The notes under the pieces: generated by a model | Seen by the model: the letters and a program-made list of their open reading frames with translations, nothing else | Told to the model about the DNA's origin: nothing | Database searches by the model: none | Translations under genes and position numbers: made by a program | Shown here: one piece after another, positions 12,336 through 24,309 of the stretch | How positions within the stretch are numbered: position 1 is the stretch's first letter | Layout of the letters: each line of letters begins with the position of its first letter | NCBI GenBank assembly: GCA_905250125.1 | Contig: CAJNOL010000231.1 | Location: forward strand, 62,001-126,000 | DNA length: 64,000 nt | DNA from: Rotaria sordida | Lineage: Eukaryota; Rotifera; Eurotatoria; Philodinida; Philodinidae | Direction: 5' to 3'

Positions 12336-12573
12336 CTGCATTTCACCGTCCTTGTTCAATCACATTGTGCATATGTGAGGTGAGAGATGCAAAAGAAAAA
12401 AAAAGAGAGAAAAAGAAATGCAACGAAAATGGCTCCTTCTTTTTTCTTGTTCATGTTAGCTGTTAATCCTCTTATAAGCAAACAAGATCGAACGATTAGA
12501 GAACAAAGTGCATCATTATATAATCGTTTCTGTCAATTGAATTTACTTGTCGTTTTATTTTCAACTTGCTGAA

Positions 12574-14689
12574 TGTCAATCGTATTTATGTGTCTTCATC
12601 ATGTATATTAAATATCATTTTTTTTTCTCTTGTTTACATAAATCAATAAATCAAATTTATTAGAATTTTTATTAAAATATCAAATTTAACTATACAATAT
12701 TAATATTGATAATATGTAACAAATAGAATAAATAGATATTGATATTTATATAACTTTTCTGAAAGACTATATCTGTTAAGTGTTTCTGATTAGTTGAGCA
12801 AACAATTGAAAATAATTGGTGATGAGAATGAAAAAAAGGCTTATTTGTTTAGTTAGTGATGATGTGAAAATGTATCGAAGAGAAAAAAGAACATATGCTG
12901 ATGATTAGAATCTGCGTGACAGAATGATGATTATTTCTTATGGTTGGATATGTTATCTAATGTCAGTCTAGATTAAAAGGTCGTTTATCGAAAAAAAAAA
13001 AAAAGTATAAACAGAATAAGAGAAGATATATATTTGATCACTATTGACCGATAAATGATACAATATATTTACTTACATATTCAAGGTTTTATAAAGTGTT
13101 GTTTATTTTCATCATAGAAGATTTTCTATTTACACTTTTATTTGATTTATAAAAGAAAGAAAGAAGAGAAAGTTCTTCTTATGAGTAAATGATGATGAGA
13201 ATATTATTTGTAGAACATCGAGAGAGAGAGAGAATATAAGTTGGTGAAAGATTTCTTTCTTTTTTTTATTCTCTTAGGAGAAGATAGATTCTATTCTATT
13301 CTAAAGAATTTTTTTCTTCTTCTTCTTCGATAAATGGTCGATCTCATAGGACAAAAAAAAGAAATATTTTGTAAATTAAATCTTAATCAATTAGATTAAC
13401 AATCGATTCAATAAGAGAAAGAAGAAGAAGAAGAAGAAGATTGAGATCTTATCGTCATCAGTTTTACAATATGATTTATGTCCGAAAGAGTAACCTTCTT
13501 CTGTCCACTAAATAAGAGTGATATTCTTCTTTGCATTTTATTGCTAAAAAAAAAAAAAAGATGACAAATCTATATGCAAAAATATTATTTGAATCAACAG
13601 AATATCTTTGATCAAATGTAGAAAAAAATGCGGAAATTTTTTTTTTGTTTTGTTTCCATGAACATATCATTGTAAAAATTAATACTCCAGATTTATCAAG
13701 ACGAATATCATATGAGATTCTTTCTGAAAAATTTTCTTTTGTTAATTTTCGATAATATATCATAGATTAAATATAGACTTATATATTCATGTAGGTTTTT
13801 CTTTCATTTTTAATTATTTATCAATCGATAATTAGACATACTATTAGATTCTATTTTTATTTTTGAATAATATAAATTCATTCTAAAAATAGATTCAAAT
13901 GTAGTATAGATCTCTTAATCAATAAATGTGTCATGTATATTATTTAATAATAATGATCTTATGAAAGAATCCTGTCATAATTTATCAAGTCGATTTTTGA
14001 TCAAAATTTTGCTTTATGAATAAATTTTATAAATAGAGATATAAATAAATATATATATATTTTTTTTTTATAATAATAAAAACAAAAAGTTGTTAGTGTA
14101 ATTCCTATGAGAATATAATGAAAAAAATAATGATGTAGTTGATGACATTGTAAAAGAAAGAATTCGTTAACATAGGTTTCGATTTGTAAATCGTATCTAC
14201 TATGAATGTATGTCAATGATGACAGATGATAATTGTAATCTATTGTGGTCAATGTCAAACAAGGGCGAAAGACAGATATCTTAAATTGGCCTGTGTTTCA
14301 TATTAATCCTGTCGTAGATTTCAATCTCATGAGAATGCCTCTCGCATTTCATGTAAAGAGACAAGTAATACTAAAGAACCCATCAAGGTCGAAGGCATAA
14401 CAGAAGCATTGATAATATGTTTGTCATGATCTATGGACGGGGGTCTCAATTTCTACTTCTATACTTCAACACAGCGTTTAGATTAATTGATTGAAAACAT
14501 ATCTATATACATATAATCCTTGAAAATGTGTTGTTCTTTCAGATAACATAACAGCGTGCTTTTTTTCTGATAGAAGTAACTCAGCAATTTACAATAAGGA
14601 TTGCACTGCATCATTACTATAAACAGTTTCAGTAATAATGATACATCGATATAAAGTTACTTATACAAGCCAAATCTGAAATATGCACG
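12574..14689. other. Gene-poor AT-rich spacer
   Basis: This stretch contains simple repeats, (GA)n at about 13220 and (AAG)n at about 13422-13440, and ORFs without recognisable similarity at 13476-13763 (-) and 14001-14258 (-). The second resembles, when translated on the minus strand, a fragment in intron 14 of the LCCL gene (QLHH...IGISLTAFF against QLHH...IGITLTTFCF), so it may be the remnant of a repeated gene or element. Confidence 0.4.
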
Positions 14690-15361
14690 ATCTAAAAGCG
14701 TAAAACTCATTGACTAAAAAAGTTACTTTTCGTCAGAATGATCAAAATTAAGATAAATACATAGGAAGATGGTTCGTGATCTCATCTTTCATAAACGACA
14801 AAAATTTTTATTCAGCATCCGATTTTTTTCCCCCTAAACATTTTTGAGAATTTCTATCATTCTCTATTCGAAGAATAAGCTGCTTTCAGAAAAAAAAAAA
14901 ATAGAAAATCTTCTTCATTTATAGTTTCTTGATTGAGTAATCCAAATTTCTCTGTCGATACTTATTCGATATATTTCATTTTGTTTTTGTTTGAAAGAAC
15001 ACGTCAACATAAAAAACAGTACAGAGCCTTTTTTCGAGAGTTTTTGAAGCCATTAAACTTTCGATCACTTTTCTTCCCTTAAAAAGTAAGAATTTAAAAA
15101 AAAAGGCTCTATACTGCATTGCATCTTGACATACTCTTTCAAACAAAAAAAAAGAACTAAATATATAGGATGAACGAGAAATTTGGTTTGCCAAATGATC
15201 TATCTTTGACCATTATGTGGTAAATCTCTCCCTCAAACATCATGATATCGGGCTGAAAATCTTATCATAGCTTCTCTACTACACCCTCAACATATCCTGA
15301 AAATTTTATGCCATTTGAATATTCCTAGACTGAGATCGATTTTTGAGAGCGAAGGTCTTAA
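14690..15361 (+). mobile_element. Dispersed repeat family 2, copy A
   Basis: This copy shares its order of blocks with 22177-22862 (opposite strand) and 54083-54788 (same strand): TTTTCGTCAGAATGATCAAA, then an ATAAACGACA-like block, then TTTGTTTGAAAGAAC, then an internal palindrome at about 14987-15151, and a GAGATCGATTTTTGAG end. TTAA closes the right end (15358-15361); the left end is degraded. No ORF. Probably a non-autonomous transposon. Confidence 0.65.
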
Positions 15362-15813
15362 ACTGTTCAATTGAAATTTTTAGATATTTTTTCTTTTCTA
15401 TGTTTCTACATAAACTTAAATTTTCGTTTATCATCATTAAGGATATTTCTTCTAAAACAAACAAATATATTACTGCGTTTATTTTATGATATCATTTAAT
15501 GGTTACAATATATTCGATACCTTAGCTAAACAAACCTATGATCAAGTTCGGATACATAGCTTTGGTAGAGCATCTAATACTAACTATTATATCAAAGATA
15601 TTAATGTTTTCCTTGAGATATATATAAATTCATTGGTATGACTATTATTTGTACCAAATATATCAATATCATCATAAACTATATCAAAAGAATGCGTTTC
15701 GTCTTACTTGTTGATATTTTTATTAAGAAAAATGTAACAATCATATAAATATAGATTGGATTATTATTGAATATACCTTTAGTAAATGATTTAGAATGTA
15801 TAATAGAATAAGA

Positions 15814-15840
15814 AAGAAAGAAAGAAAGAAAGAAAGAAAA
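15814..15840 (+). repeat. (AAAG)n microsatellite
   Basis: About seven AAAG units in an otherwise unremarkable stretch; 15362-16530 holds nothing else I can identify. Confidence 0.85.
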
Positions 15841-16530
15841 GAAAAGTTCAATGAATAGAATAAGAGAAAGTAATAATCAATTGAGATGATAGACTTGATT
15901 GGCATATGAATAGAAATGTTGATGTGTTATTATCAATGGTAAATTGAATATTGAAAAAGAAAATAATGAAGATATTTTATTCATTATATTAAGTCAATTA
16001 TGTTTTCGATTAAATTTTTTTTTACATAAAACAAAAAACAATAGATTTTATTTAAAGTAAATCATTCATTGAATATCGTTCTTCTATCGACCATTGATTC
16101 GATGGATAAGTTGTTAAGTTTCTTTTGTTATCATTTATGTCTTGTAAATTTTAGATAGATAATTTATAGTAAAGTCAATTAACAATTTCTAGTACATGTT
16201 ACATTTACTTAAAGATTTTTTCGAATTTTAATGAAAGTTGATGAAATGTAGAAATTTGAAAAAAAAAACAAATGTAAATTTTGATCGAGAATATTTTGTT
16301 AATTTAACATTCGATCTATAAATTTTCCCATTAATCTGATCGTTGTTATCGAGGAATCTATTAATTTAAAAGACTAAAAAAAAAAAGCATTGGTTCACAA
16401 AGTCACTTTCCATTATTTTGTACTTTGAATATTTACTGTTCACTAATGGTATGTATTTGTATAAAAATAAGAAAAGAATCGAACAGTATTAATGATAATT
16501 CTGTTATCGATTATTCTTACTATCATCCTA

Positions 16531-17134
16531 CTTACAAGAGAATGTTCTCAAGTGTGAAGCACCGTTTTGAATCGGATCTATACAAGTTAGTAGAGGTCGA
16601 TGAGACTAGATGAAATTTAAAATGGTTCGTCTCCATACGCTGTCCTTCTCGAGTGATGACCGTTTTACTGAATTTTCGATCTATAGCAATAGATATATGG
16701 GAAAATGAAATCACGAGATTTCGACCTGAAATTGTGCTCATCGATAAGTCTCATGGTTTTTAGAATGTTTTCTTCTGCAGATATTGAATATCCAAAAAAT
16801 GATCATGTGTCACAAGGAAAGGTCAAAAAAAGAACGAGTGTCTTCAAGTTTCGATATCTCAAGAGAAAAGCATTTTTTTGGGTTGATATTTTTAGGACAT
16901 TCTAAGGACCATGAGACCTATCTATGGGCAAAATTTCAGATCAAAATTCCGTAATTCGATTTCTCCATATGTACCTTAGTAGAGGTCGAAAATTCAGTAA
17001 AATGGTCATAACTCAAGAAGAACAGCGTATGAGGACGAACCATTTTAGGCCTTGTCTAGTCTCATAGAGCTCTATTAACTAGTCTAGATCTGATTTAAAA
17101 CGGCGCATCACACTTGGGAATCTTTCCTTGTTAG
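16531..17134. mobile_element. Foldback element, family 1, copy 2
   Basis: The two arms pair from ACTTACAAGAG...TTCTCAAGTGTG on the left to its complement ending CCTTGTTAG on the right; the centre is near 16830. The motif TGACCGTTTTACTGAATTTT on the left and its complement on the right also occurs, diverged, in the copies at 6371 and 19882. The ORFs at 16425-16905 are by-products of the palindrome. Confidence 0.7.
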
Positions 17135-17402
17135 TAACAGACATGATTGATTGTAGTCAATCTCAGATGAAAAATCATATCGAATTGTGACTTAGTCTCT
17201 TGAATTGTAAAAGGTGCCAACATAAATAGAATCATACACATTACATGATACCTAGATCAGGAGTTAATAATGCGTCGTATCCAGGGTTGCCAGATTGAAA
17301 ATTAAAAAATCGGAAAAATTTTTCTCAAAATCGGAAAAAAATCGGAAAGTATTTTTTAATGCTTAAATAGCTAGTCTGTTTTTTCCAATAGGACAATATC
17401 CT

Positions 17403-18430
17403 CAGGAGCCGCGCGAGCGGAGGGTATGGGGGATGTACACCTTCCCAATAATTAGAAATTTTTGTTTGTTTTTCAGCGACCGGAGCAGATTTGGAACAAA
17501 TTTTGTGCTTTTTGTGTACTCAAAAAGTGAGTACACTCTAGAATCGGTCAGTATGTCCGTCCGTCCGTCCGTCCGTCCGGCCGGCCGTTAACACGATAAC
17601 TTTTGAAAGGAGAGTCCAATCGCGATGAAATTTTCTGCACAGTTCAGTCTTAACAATGTCTCGGTCGAGTTCGAAGATGAGAATGATTGGCCGAACCATT
17701 GCTGAGTTATTGCAAAAATAGTCATTTTTCCCTATGAGAAGATAGACCCTTCTCTGTTTTCATAAAAAACTTTTCCTATCATAGTCAGATAAAACCCCAA
17801 CTATTATATACCATTCGATAGAGAATTTCACGAGCTACAAAATGGTATATAAAACATAAAGAAACAAGAAAGCTAACTCGCCTATTCCAAAGATAATTAA
17901 TCGGAATTCGGTTCTGTTTTTGTCCACGCTCTATATGATCCACAATTAGAGTTCTATCTTCCCATCACAGAGATGATAGTTCGAGGTTTTCTAGAATGGA
18001 GAACTCGAATCTATGTTCCATTCGCCTCGAAATCCCATTGGTTGAGCAGTGACCAATAGAAATCAAGTTATAGGAAAAACGAGTTTCTTAGGGTAAATCA
18101 AGGTGAAGAGTTCAAATCTGAGCTGTATTTGCCTCCAAATCGTATTGGCTGAGCAATAGCCAATAGAAATTAAGTGTTTACAGAAAGGGTTTACCAGGAC
18201 AATTTTGATGTTCACACATTCTAGGGTGACTCCTCTGTCTGATTCACTTTTTGAAGTACACATAACTCTCGGATTTAAATCCGAGGTTTCCACATTTATT
18301 TTTAAGAAACTTTGCTCCAAATACCCTTTTACACCACCCCCCCTCCCCCCAAAATTTTTACATCCTTTCAAAACCCGTTACCCCCCACCTACGCCCCCCT
18401 CCCAATCTTAGACTCTTCGCGCGGCCCCTG
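17403..18430. mobile_element. Second hAT-like element nested inside the first
   Basis: Terminal repeats CAGGAGCCGCGCG at the left and CGCGCGGCCCCTG at the right (one mismatch) are flanked by the 8-bp direct repeat AATATCCT (17395-17402 and 18431-18438). This element therefore jumped into the outer hAT element. It is markedly more GC-rich than its surroundings, contains the (TCCG)n run at 17555-17584, and has two diverged copies of a block of about 60 bp (18022-18080 and 18130-18190) that each contain CCAATAGAAAT. No convincing ORF. Confidence 0.88.
17555..17584 (+). repeat. (TCCG)n simple repeat
   Basis: GTCCGTCCGTCC... followed by GGCCGGCCG, inside the nested hAT element. Confidence 0.9.
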
Positions 18431-18714
18431 AATATCCTTTATCTTGCTTCTGTTAATTTTTTCGAAACAATATCTGAAGAGATATTTCATAAACAATTAA
18501 AGGAAATATCAATTTACATACACAATTTACTCATTATTAAAGAAATCCACATAAGTCATTTAAACAGGATCACATTGTTTTTTCAAAAATTTTTTAACCA
18601 ACTTGACGAAAGAATAGAATCAACATTGTCAGTTCGTACACGCACATGCATTTCACAAAACTTGTGAAATAGAAACTAAGACTTATTCTGTATAGCGTCC
18701 GTTTTTGTTCATAC

Positions 18715-18868
18715 TTCCTTATTAGCTCGAATATTCTTCAAAACATCAGGTTGGCGTAACAGATATTCATAAAAATGTCCACGAGGGTAAACAGAACTCA
18801 TTCTAATTTTCAATTCTGCAACAGCTAATTTAGTACCCACACGATTATGATTAGTTTTATTATATCTA
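18715..18868 (-). pseudogene. Possible hAT transposase C-terminal remnant
   Basis: An open minus-strand stretch inside the outer hAT element reads NHNRVGTKLAVAELKIRMSS, then YPRGHFYEYLLRQPDVL, and ends in a stop. It resembles the short conserved block near the C-terminus of many hAT transposases, though I cannot confirm this. Flanking frames are closed, so any gene is broken. Confidence 0.3.
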
Positions 18869-19881
18869 CAATGAAACAAAAAAACTCAAAAAGGAAAATA
18901 TTCTTAATTATCAGTATAGGAAACGAACAGAGAAAATTAGTTCATCACGATAGAAAACTGGATCTTTGTTGTCTGTAAAACATTCTAATTTTATTGAAGG
19001 ATGAGATTTCAGAGCACTAAAGTGTGTTTTGTTGAGTTCATGAATAATTATAGTGGAATAGATCGCAAAATATATACAGTAACGAGGTATCGTTAAATTA
19101 TTCTGGAATAGTCTAAGAACTTGAATTTACAAAAAAGACTCCAAAAACCGGAGAAAAATTAGGAAATCGGAAGGGGATCGGAATAATATGCTAAAATCGG
19201 AAAAAATCGGAACGTCGGAAAGTCGTCAGAAATAGTTTCAAAAATCGGAATTTTTCCTGCCATATCGGAAGATCTGGCAACCCTGGTCGTATCCTTTAAT
19301 AGAGTCAATCAATCAGCTTTCTTTATATTTCGAACCAAGAGAAATATTCTGTACTAATTGTCGTTGTTTTTTTACCATAAGTTATGTTAAAATTGAGACT
19401 CAATAATATCATGGAATAGATTTGTCAAAGAAGATAGTCACTTTCACAATTCAATGGTTGTATGCTCGGTTTCTTTATTTTTATGAAATCATATTTGTCC
19501 AGGACAAAATATTTATTAAACTTAAATCAAGTCAATATTGATTTTTTAAGTTTCGTAAAGAAATCCAAACATTTTTAATCGTTAGATTATATGTGTGAAA
19601 TTTTCTTAATTACTTAAATATTAGTTCGAATGGAAGAATTAATGTCAATCAGGTATTAACCTCAGTTATTAATATATTCTATTTTACAGATCTTTATTTT
19701 AATACTATAGACTAATCAAATCTATGTATTGAAACGAATGAATAGTTGAATTTCATTTCATTTTAATTAAAATTTTCAGTACATTTATTTTATGGATTTT
19801 CATCATATTAGTTATTCAAGTATATGTGATTAATTTATTTCTATTTCTACTAATTGATAGAGATTTCAAATGAATCATATT

Positions 19882-20510
19882 ACTTACGAGGGAACCTTTT
19901 CAACTGTCCAATCGCTTTTGAGTTCGAACTCAGTTTGAAAGATAGACCCCAGTGAGGTATGAAAAGGCCCAAAAGGATAAGTGCCCATAGGCCTTCCGTC
20001 CAGAGTTATAGGCATTTTACTGGATTTTTAGCCTATGGCACAGTATATACCAAAAAATCGAATGACAATATTTCGAGCTGAGATTGTGTCCAAAGATAGG
20101 CCTATGTACCAATAGAATGCCCTGAAAATTTCAGCTCAAAAGAATGTTCCAATCTCGAGATATTGAACACCCAAAAGCCAAAAAATTCTAGCATCATTCG
20201 CGGGATATGCGTGATTTTTGGGAGTTTAATATCCCGAGATTGAAACATTCTTTTGAGCTGAAATTTTCAGGGCATTCTATTGGTACATAGACCTATCGTT
20301 GGACGAAATCTCAGCTCGAAATATTGTCATTCGATTTTTTGGTATATACTGTGCCATAGGCTAAAAATCCAGTAAAATGCCTATAACTCTGGACAGAAGG
20401 CCTATGGGCACTTATCCTTTTGGGCCTTTTCATACCTCACTGGGGTCTATCTTTCACACTGAGTTCGAACTCAAAAGCGATTGGACAGTTGAAAAGGTTC
20501 CCTCGTTAGT
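19882..20510. mobile_element. Foldback element, family 1, copy 3: near-perfect 629-bp palindrome
   Basis: The termini are ACTTACGAGGGAACC and its complement ending TTCCCTCGTTAGT (one mismatch). The two arms of about 290 bp are almost identical complements: CCAATCGCTTTTGAGTTCGA, GACCCCAGTGAGGTATGAAA and AAAATTTCAGCTCAAAAGAA all recur inverted. The centre is near 20197 with a short unpaired loop. This is the least diverged member of the family and so probably the youngest. No ORF. Confidence 0.85.
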
Positions 20511-21289
20511 CATTCTATCTATTAATTATATCAAGTAATAGAAAAAAAGAAGTCTCCGAAGTGATCAATCACTTTTGAATTCGAATTATATGCATCGTGT
20601 AGATCAAAATGAGCTGCCAACATTCTGAGAAAAGATCGAGTCCTTCACTTATTGCATTGCTATAGTCTTTTTCAAGTAAATACTGTAGTTCTCGTCAGGA
20701 ATTCTAGGAAAAAATAATTTCCGATATTCCACTTAAAATTTAGTACAGAGATACAGACATTAATGAAAATAGTTTATTTGAAAGTTTCAGATCTTTTTAT
20801 TCATTCTATCCTAAGAAACATTTATGACAATAGAATGTGTTTTATATTGAGGTTCTTATTTGAGAATAGAAGAAAATGAAAAGACTCGAAAATTTCACTA
20901 TACAATATTCTCATTTATGTTTATCTCTCTACAAAATTTCAGTTAAAATTCGAAAATTAGTTTTCCTAATGTTTTCAGGGGAGGAGGAAGGAGGGGGGGG
21001 GGGGGGACGGGATTGATTTCAAAAATATCTTATAAAAATGTAGTATATCCGTAGCAATCAGCTAAGAGCTTGAACTTCTTTTAGGGTTTTCATAGTTCAA
21101 TAGATTAGTCCCTTATCAAAAGCAATTAATCAATTGTAGGACTTCCCTGGTTAGAACAAAGAGAAAAAAAGTATTGTGTTGAATAGGTTCAATTAGTTCT
21201 AAATACTGAAATTCTATATATAAATATTTACTTATTGATATATATATATCGATCTCTATTCTTATTGTATTTTGTATAAGATTTCATCG

Positions 21290-22010
21290 ATCACACTGGG
21301 CTTCCGTAGTTTTGAATGAAATTGTAAGTAAATATTTTTGCCCTTTTCTTTTTATCTTTTCACTCAAATGAAACGAGTAACGAAGAATAAATATATTTGA
21401 TCGATTTAATTCACTTATCATTTTCATATAGAATACAGAAAATCAATTTTCAAAAACGATTTATTCTTTTACTAATATAAAGGTAAACAAGATCTTTTTT
21501 TTTTTCTACTTCGAAATAATAGTAATATCTATTTAATTAATTTTTCTATACTTGAATATATTTATGATAATCAATTACTTATGTTTGTCTATACGTCATA
21601 TTTAGGTTTCTTTGACTATCCAGTAAATAATGTTACTATCACGTATATTAATTTATATGCTGATAATATTATTGATAATAAGTTATTGTTGTGAAGCACA
21701 AAATGAAATACGTAAGGCTGTAAGAGCTAAAAAAAATAGAAAAATCCACGAGGGAAGAAAGAAGATTGCACGAGGAAGAAAAACTGTTCGATATGTTAAA
21801 AATCAAGCAAAAGCACCATTTTATTATGGAGCTGACAAGGCACATCGAAAATATCAAAAAACAAAACGAAAAATGAATGCAATAGGACACATTATAAGAT
21901 CATAATTTCTTTTTTCTTTTTTTTTTTTGTAATTATTTATATTTTTATGAAATATTGTAATCATGCAATGTATTCATCGATGAAAAATTGTAAAAAGAAA
22001 ATAAAATCTT
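21290..22010 (+). promoter_or_regulatory. Untranslated exons and polyA signal of the secreted-peptide gene
   Basis: A TATA-like run near 21240 is followed by a consensus donor, AATT then GTAAGT, near 21326-21332, and by a TATTTAG acceptor at about 21605, 25 bp before the ATG. This suggests a spliced 5' leader. AATAAA at 22000-22005 is a plausible polyadenylation signal. Confidence 0.4.
21630..21905 (+). CDS. Small, highly basic secreted peptide, 91 residues
   Basis: A single-exon ORF with a clear signal peptide (MLLSRILIYMLIILLIISYC, probable cleavage after the CCEA motif, residues 21-24). The remaining mature part of about 67 residues contains 24 Lys/Arg and only three acidic residues. It has Gly followed by basic pairs (HEGRKK and ARGRK), patterns that also mark amidated neuropeptide processing. 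The Cys residues are only at the signal-peptide end, so a disulfide-knotted toxin or defensin is unlikely. Possible roles are a cationic antimicrobial peptide, a peptide precursor, or a nucleic-acid- or matrix-binding secreted protein; I do not recognise a family. A spliced leader upstream and AATAAA downstream support a real gene. Confidence 0.6.
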   Translation: MLLSRILIYMLIILLIISYCCEAQNEIRKAVRAKKNRKIHEGRKKIARGRKTVRYVKNQAKAPFYYGADKAHRKYQKTKRKMNAIGHIIRS

Positions 22011-22176
22011 TTTAACATATATTGAAAGATCTTCTAAATGAATACAAATAAAAATCAAATGAATTATTCATAGATAGAAATAATGTCAATGAACAGTCTT
22101 TTTTGAAAACTTATATTTTGCTTGGTTTTATGCTATTTTCATTTTACTAAGATATTTTTGATAATTGACCTTGCTT

Positions 22177-22862
22177 TTAAGATCCTACCCTCAAAAATCG
22201 ATCTCAAGCCAGGTACACTGAAATCATATGAAACTTTCAGGATATATTGGGGAGGTTATAGTAAAATTTTCAGCCCTGTACTATAGCGTGTGGGGAAGAT
22301 ATTCACCAAATAAGCGTCAAAAAATAGCTTATTTTATCTCCAGAAATTCTCTCTGGTATTCAGTCTAGATATTTAATTTTTTTGTTTGAAAGAACATGTT
22401 CGAATGCAATGCCTATGAGAGTCTTTTTTTTTTATAAACTCTTAGTATTCAAATGGATAAAAGAACTGACAAGTTCAATTACTTGAAAAACTCTTAAGAA
22501 ATGACGCTCTAATTATAAAAATGCTTTTCAATATAAGAATAATAACGCCTAATTCAAAAAATGAACTCCCATAAGCACTGCAGTTTTTTACGCTCTTTCA
22601 AGCAAAAAAAAGCGTATTGGCTATAATGAAGCTCCTTCGAGAATTCTGAAAGATGCAATTGAAAACCTATAAAACGAGAAAAAAACACAGCTTATTTTTC
22701 GAATAGGCAATGACGGAAATCTTCAAAAATTTTTCGAAAAAAATGACGTGCCGAGTAAAAATTTTTGTCGTTTATGAAGTATCAGATTACGGACTATCTT
22801 TCCCTGCATTTATTATAATTTCAATTATTCTGACGAAAAATGACTTTTTGAGAAAATCTTAA
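22177..22862 (-). mobile_element. Dispersed repeat family 2, copy B
   Basis: This is the reverse-strand copy of the element at 14690 and 54083. It is bounded by TTAA at 22177-22180 and 22859-22862, and the ends read TTAAGAT inward from both sides. It contains TTTGTTTGAAAGAAC, TTCGTCAGAATAATTGAAAT (complement) and GAGATCGATTTTTGAGGG (complement). No ORF. Confidence 0.7.
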
Positions 22863-23921
22863 AGAATATATTTTATATATCGAGCAAGTTCGAAATTGTT
22901 TGTCACTCTGAACGAATTTTATGAGAATAAATTTACAATGGTTATTCGATTGACATGTATTCTACGTGTTAAATTATCTATTAATACGATTTCTTGATTT
23001 TAATTCTCTAAAAGATTTTTTTTTCTTTCGAACTGATCAATACAGAATAAGCTCAAGAATTTTTTTTCTTGGATCATCATTCGCTTGTTTAACGTTATTT
23101 ATTCCATTTTAAGTAAGACTTTTTATTTTAATATAATTACATGTATCTCAACTCTATTACAAGGATCTCTTCTGTATATTTCTATGAATGGATATTGTTA
23201 AATTTTGTTATCACATCTATTTTATCAATGTTCTTTTCAAATAATCTGAGACCAAATTATTTTTATAATTCAGTAAACTAATAGTAGTATCATTGCAGTA
23301 CAAAGAATATCCCTAATAGATTGTTGTCATTTTCAATGATATGATGTAACATATGTAAAACACCATTATTTTTTGTTTTTAAAGAAAAAACTCATATTGA
23401 ATAGAGTCAATCTAGTTTAATTTTTAGTTGAAAATGAATCCTTCTTTCAATCGAAAATTTAATGAAAAAGTTTATTTTATGTATGCGATATAGAAAGATT
23501 TAATGAAGTTATGCAACAAAATTCAGATTGAACTAAACAAGAATCAGAGGAAATAAAAATGATTTATTCTTGATAGATCAAGTTATTTCTTATAAATAAT
23601 TTTGTTCGATTTTATTACTTTGAAATAATCAATTAAACAGGAAAAAAGAAATGCTGAACCATTGATCATTTCAATCAAATTATTTTCTAAGTTGTCATTA
23701 AGCTATAAGTCCGTTTTTATACTTTCTAATGTCGCTATTTATGTTAGTTTGAGAAGAATTGAGTTTCAATGTAATGAATACAACAACAATTCTATTTACT
23801 AATTAATAAAAAAAAGAAGTATAAACAAAACTAGATCAAATGATTTAAATATTTCATATTTATTTCAGCACTAATTTCTTAAGAGAATACCGAGAATAAT
23901 CTCAATATGTAAAGCTTTCGT
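22863..23921. other. AT-rich spacer
   Basis: I see no gene, RNA or clear repeat in this stretch. Confidence 0.5.
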
Positions 23922-24309
23922 TAAATTTTGATTTCATTAATGCGCAATCACAAGAGCATCATGCTAAATCATCAAAATCAAATTTTAATTTATCTGATGT
24001 TTGATAGAATAGTTAGAAGTCGTCCCATAGATAATCTAGAGAAATCCCTTACACAAGATATCAAAAGATAGAGCATAGATATCTAAAAAGAATGAACTAT
24101 TTAAAATATAATATAGTCCAATGATCATTATTTTTTTCAGCTGTTGATGCTCTATCTTTTGATATAGTACATAAGAAATTTCTCTGAATTATTGAAGTAT
24201 AATTCTAGGTGGTATCTATAAGACAATTTCTAATTAAAAAATTGGTTTTGATGATTTAACATGATATTCTTTCAAATGCGCATTAAAAGAAAAAGAATCA
24301 AAATTTGAT
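23922..24309. mobile_element. Foldback element, about 390 bp
   Basis: Arms of about 190 bp pair inverted: AAATTTTGATT, AATGCGCA, TAAATCATCAAAA and ATATCAAAAGATAGAGCAT on the left recur as complements on the right, with the loop near 24110-24150. It ends about 300 bp downstream of the GDPD stop codon. No ORF. Confidence 0.7.

Larger units (their letters stand above)
17282..19285. mobile_element. hAT-superfamily element, about 2.0 kb, with 8-bp target duplication
   Basis: Perfect 14-bp terminal inverted repeats, CAGGGTTGCCAGAT and its complement, are flanked on both sides by the 8-bp direct repeat GTCGTATC (17274-17281 and 19286-19293). An 8-bp duplication and CAG-starting termini are hallmarks of hAT elements. 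Both subterminal regions are packed with TCGGAA motifs (for example AAATCGGAAAAA), as expected for transposase-binding repeats. Removing the nested element at 17403-18430 and one duplication leaves about 970 bp. A 154-bp open stretch on the minus strand at 18715-18868 may be a transposase remnant. It is non-autonomous as it stands. Confidence 0.9.

Noticed and set aside
12387..12572. 61-codon ORF behind a TATA box
   Set aside because: The TATA box is good, but the ORF starts with a lysine-rich run, ends quickly and has no homologue I know. Kept only as a promoter candidate.
13476..13763. 95-codon minus-strand ORF
   Set aside because: The first half looks vaguely protein-like, but no motif, partner exon or start context supports it.
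18063..18411. Overlapping ORFs of 68-102 codons
   Set aside because: They lie inside the nested hAT element in its GC-rich, low-complexity part, and both strands are open together.
19900..20000. GTTCGAA motif suggestive of a tRNA B box
   Set aside because: It belongs to the foldback palindrome; no A box or cloverleaf could be drawn.
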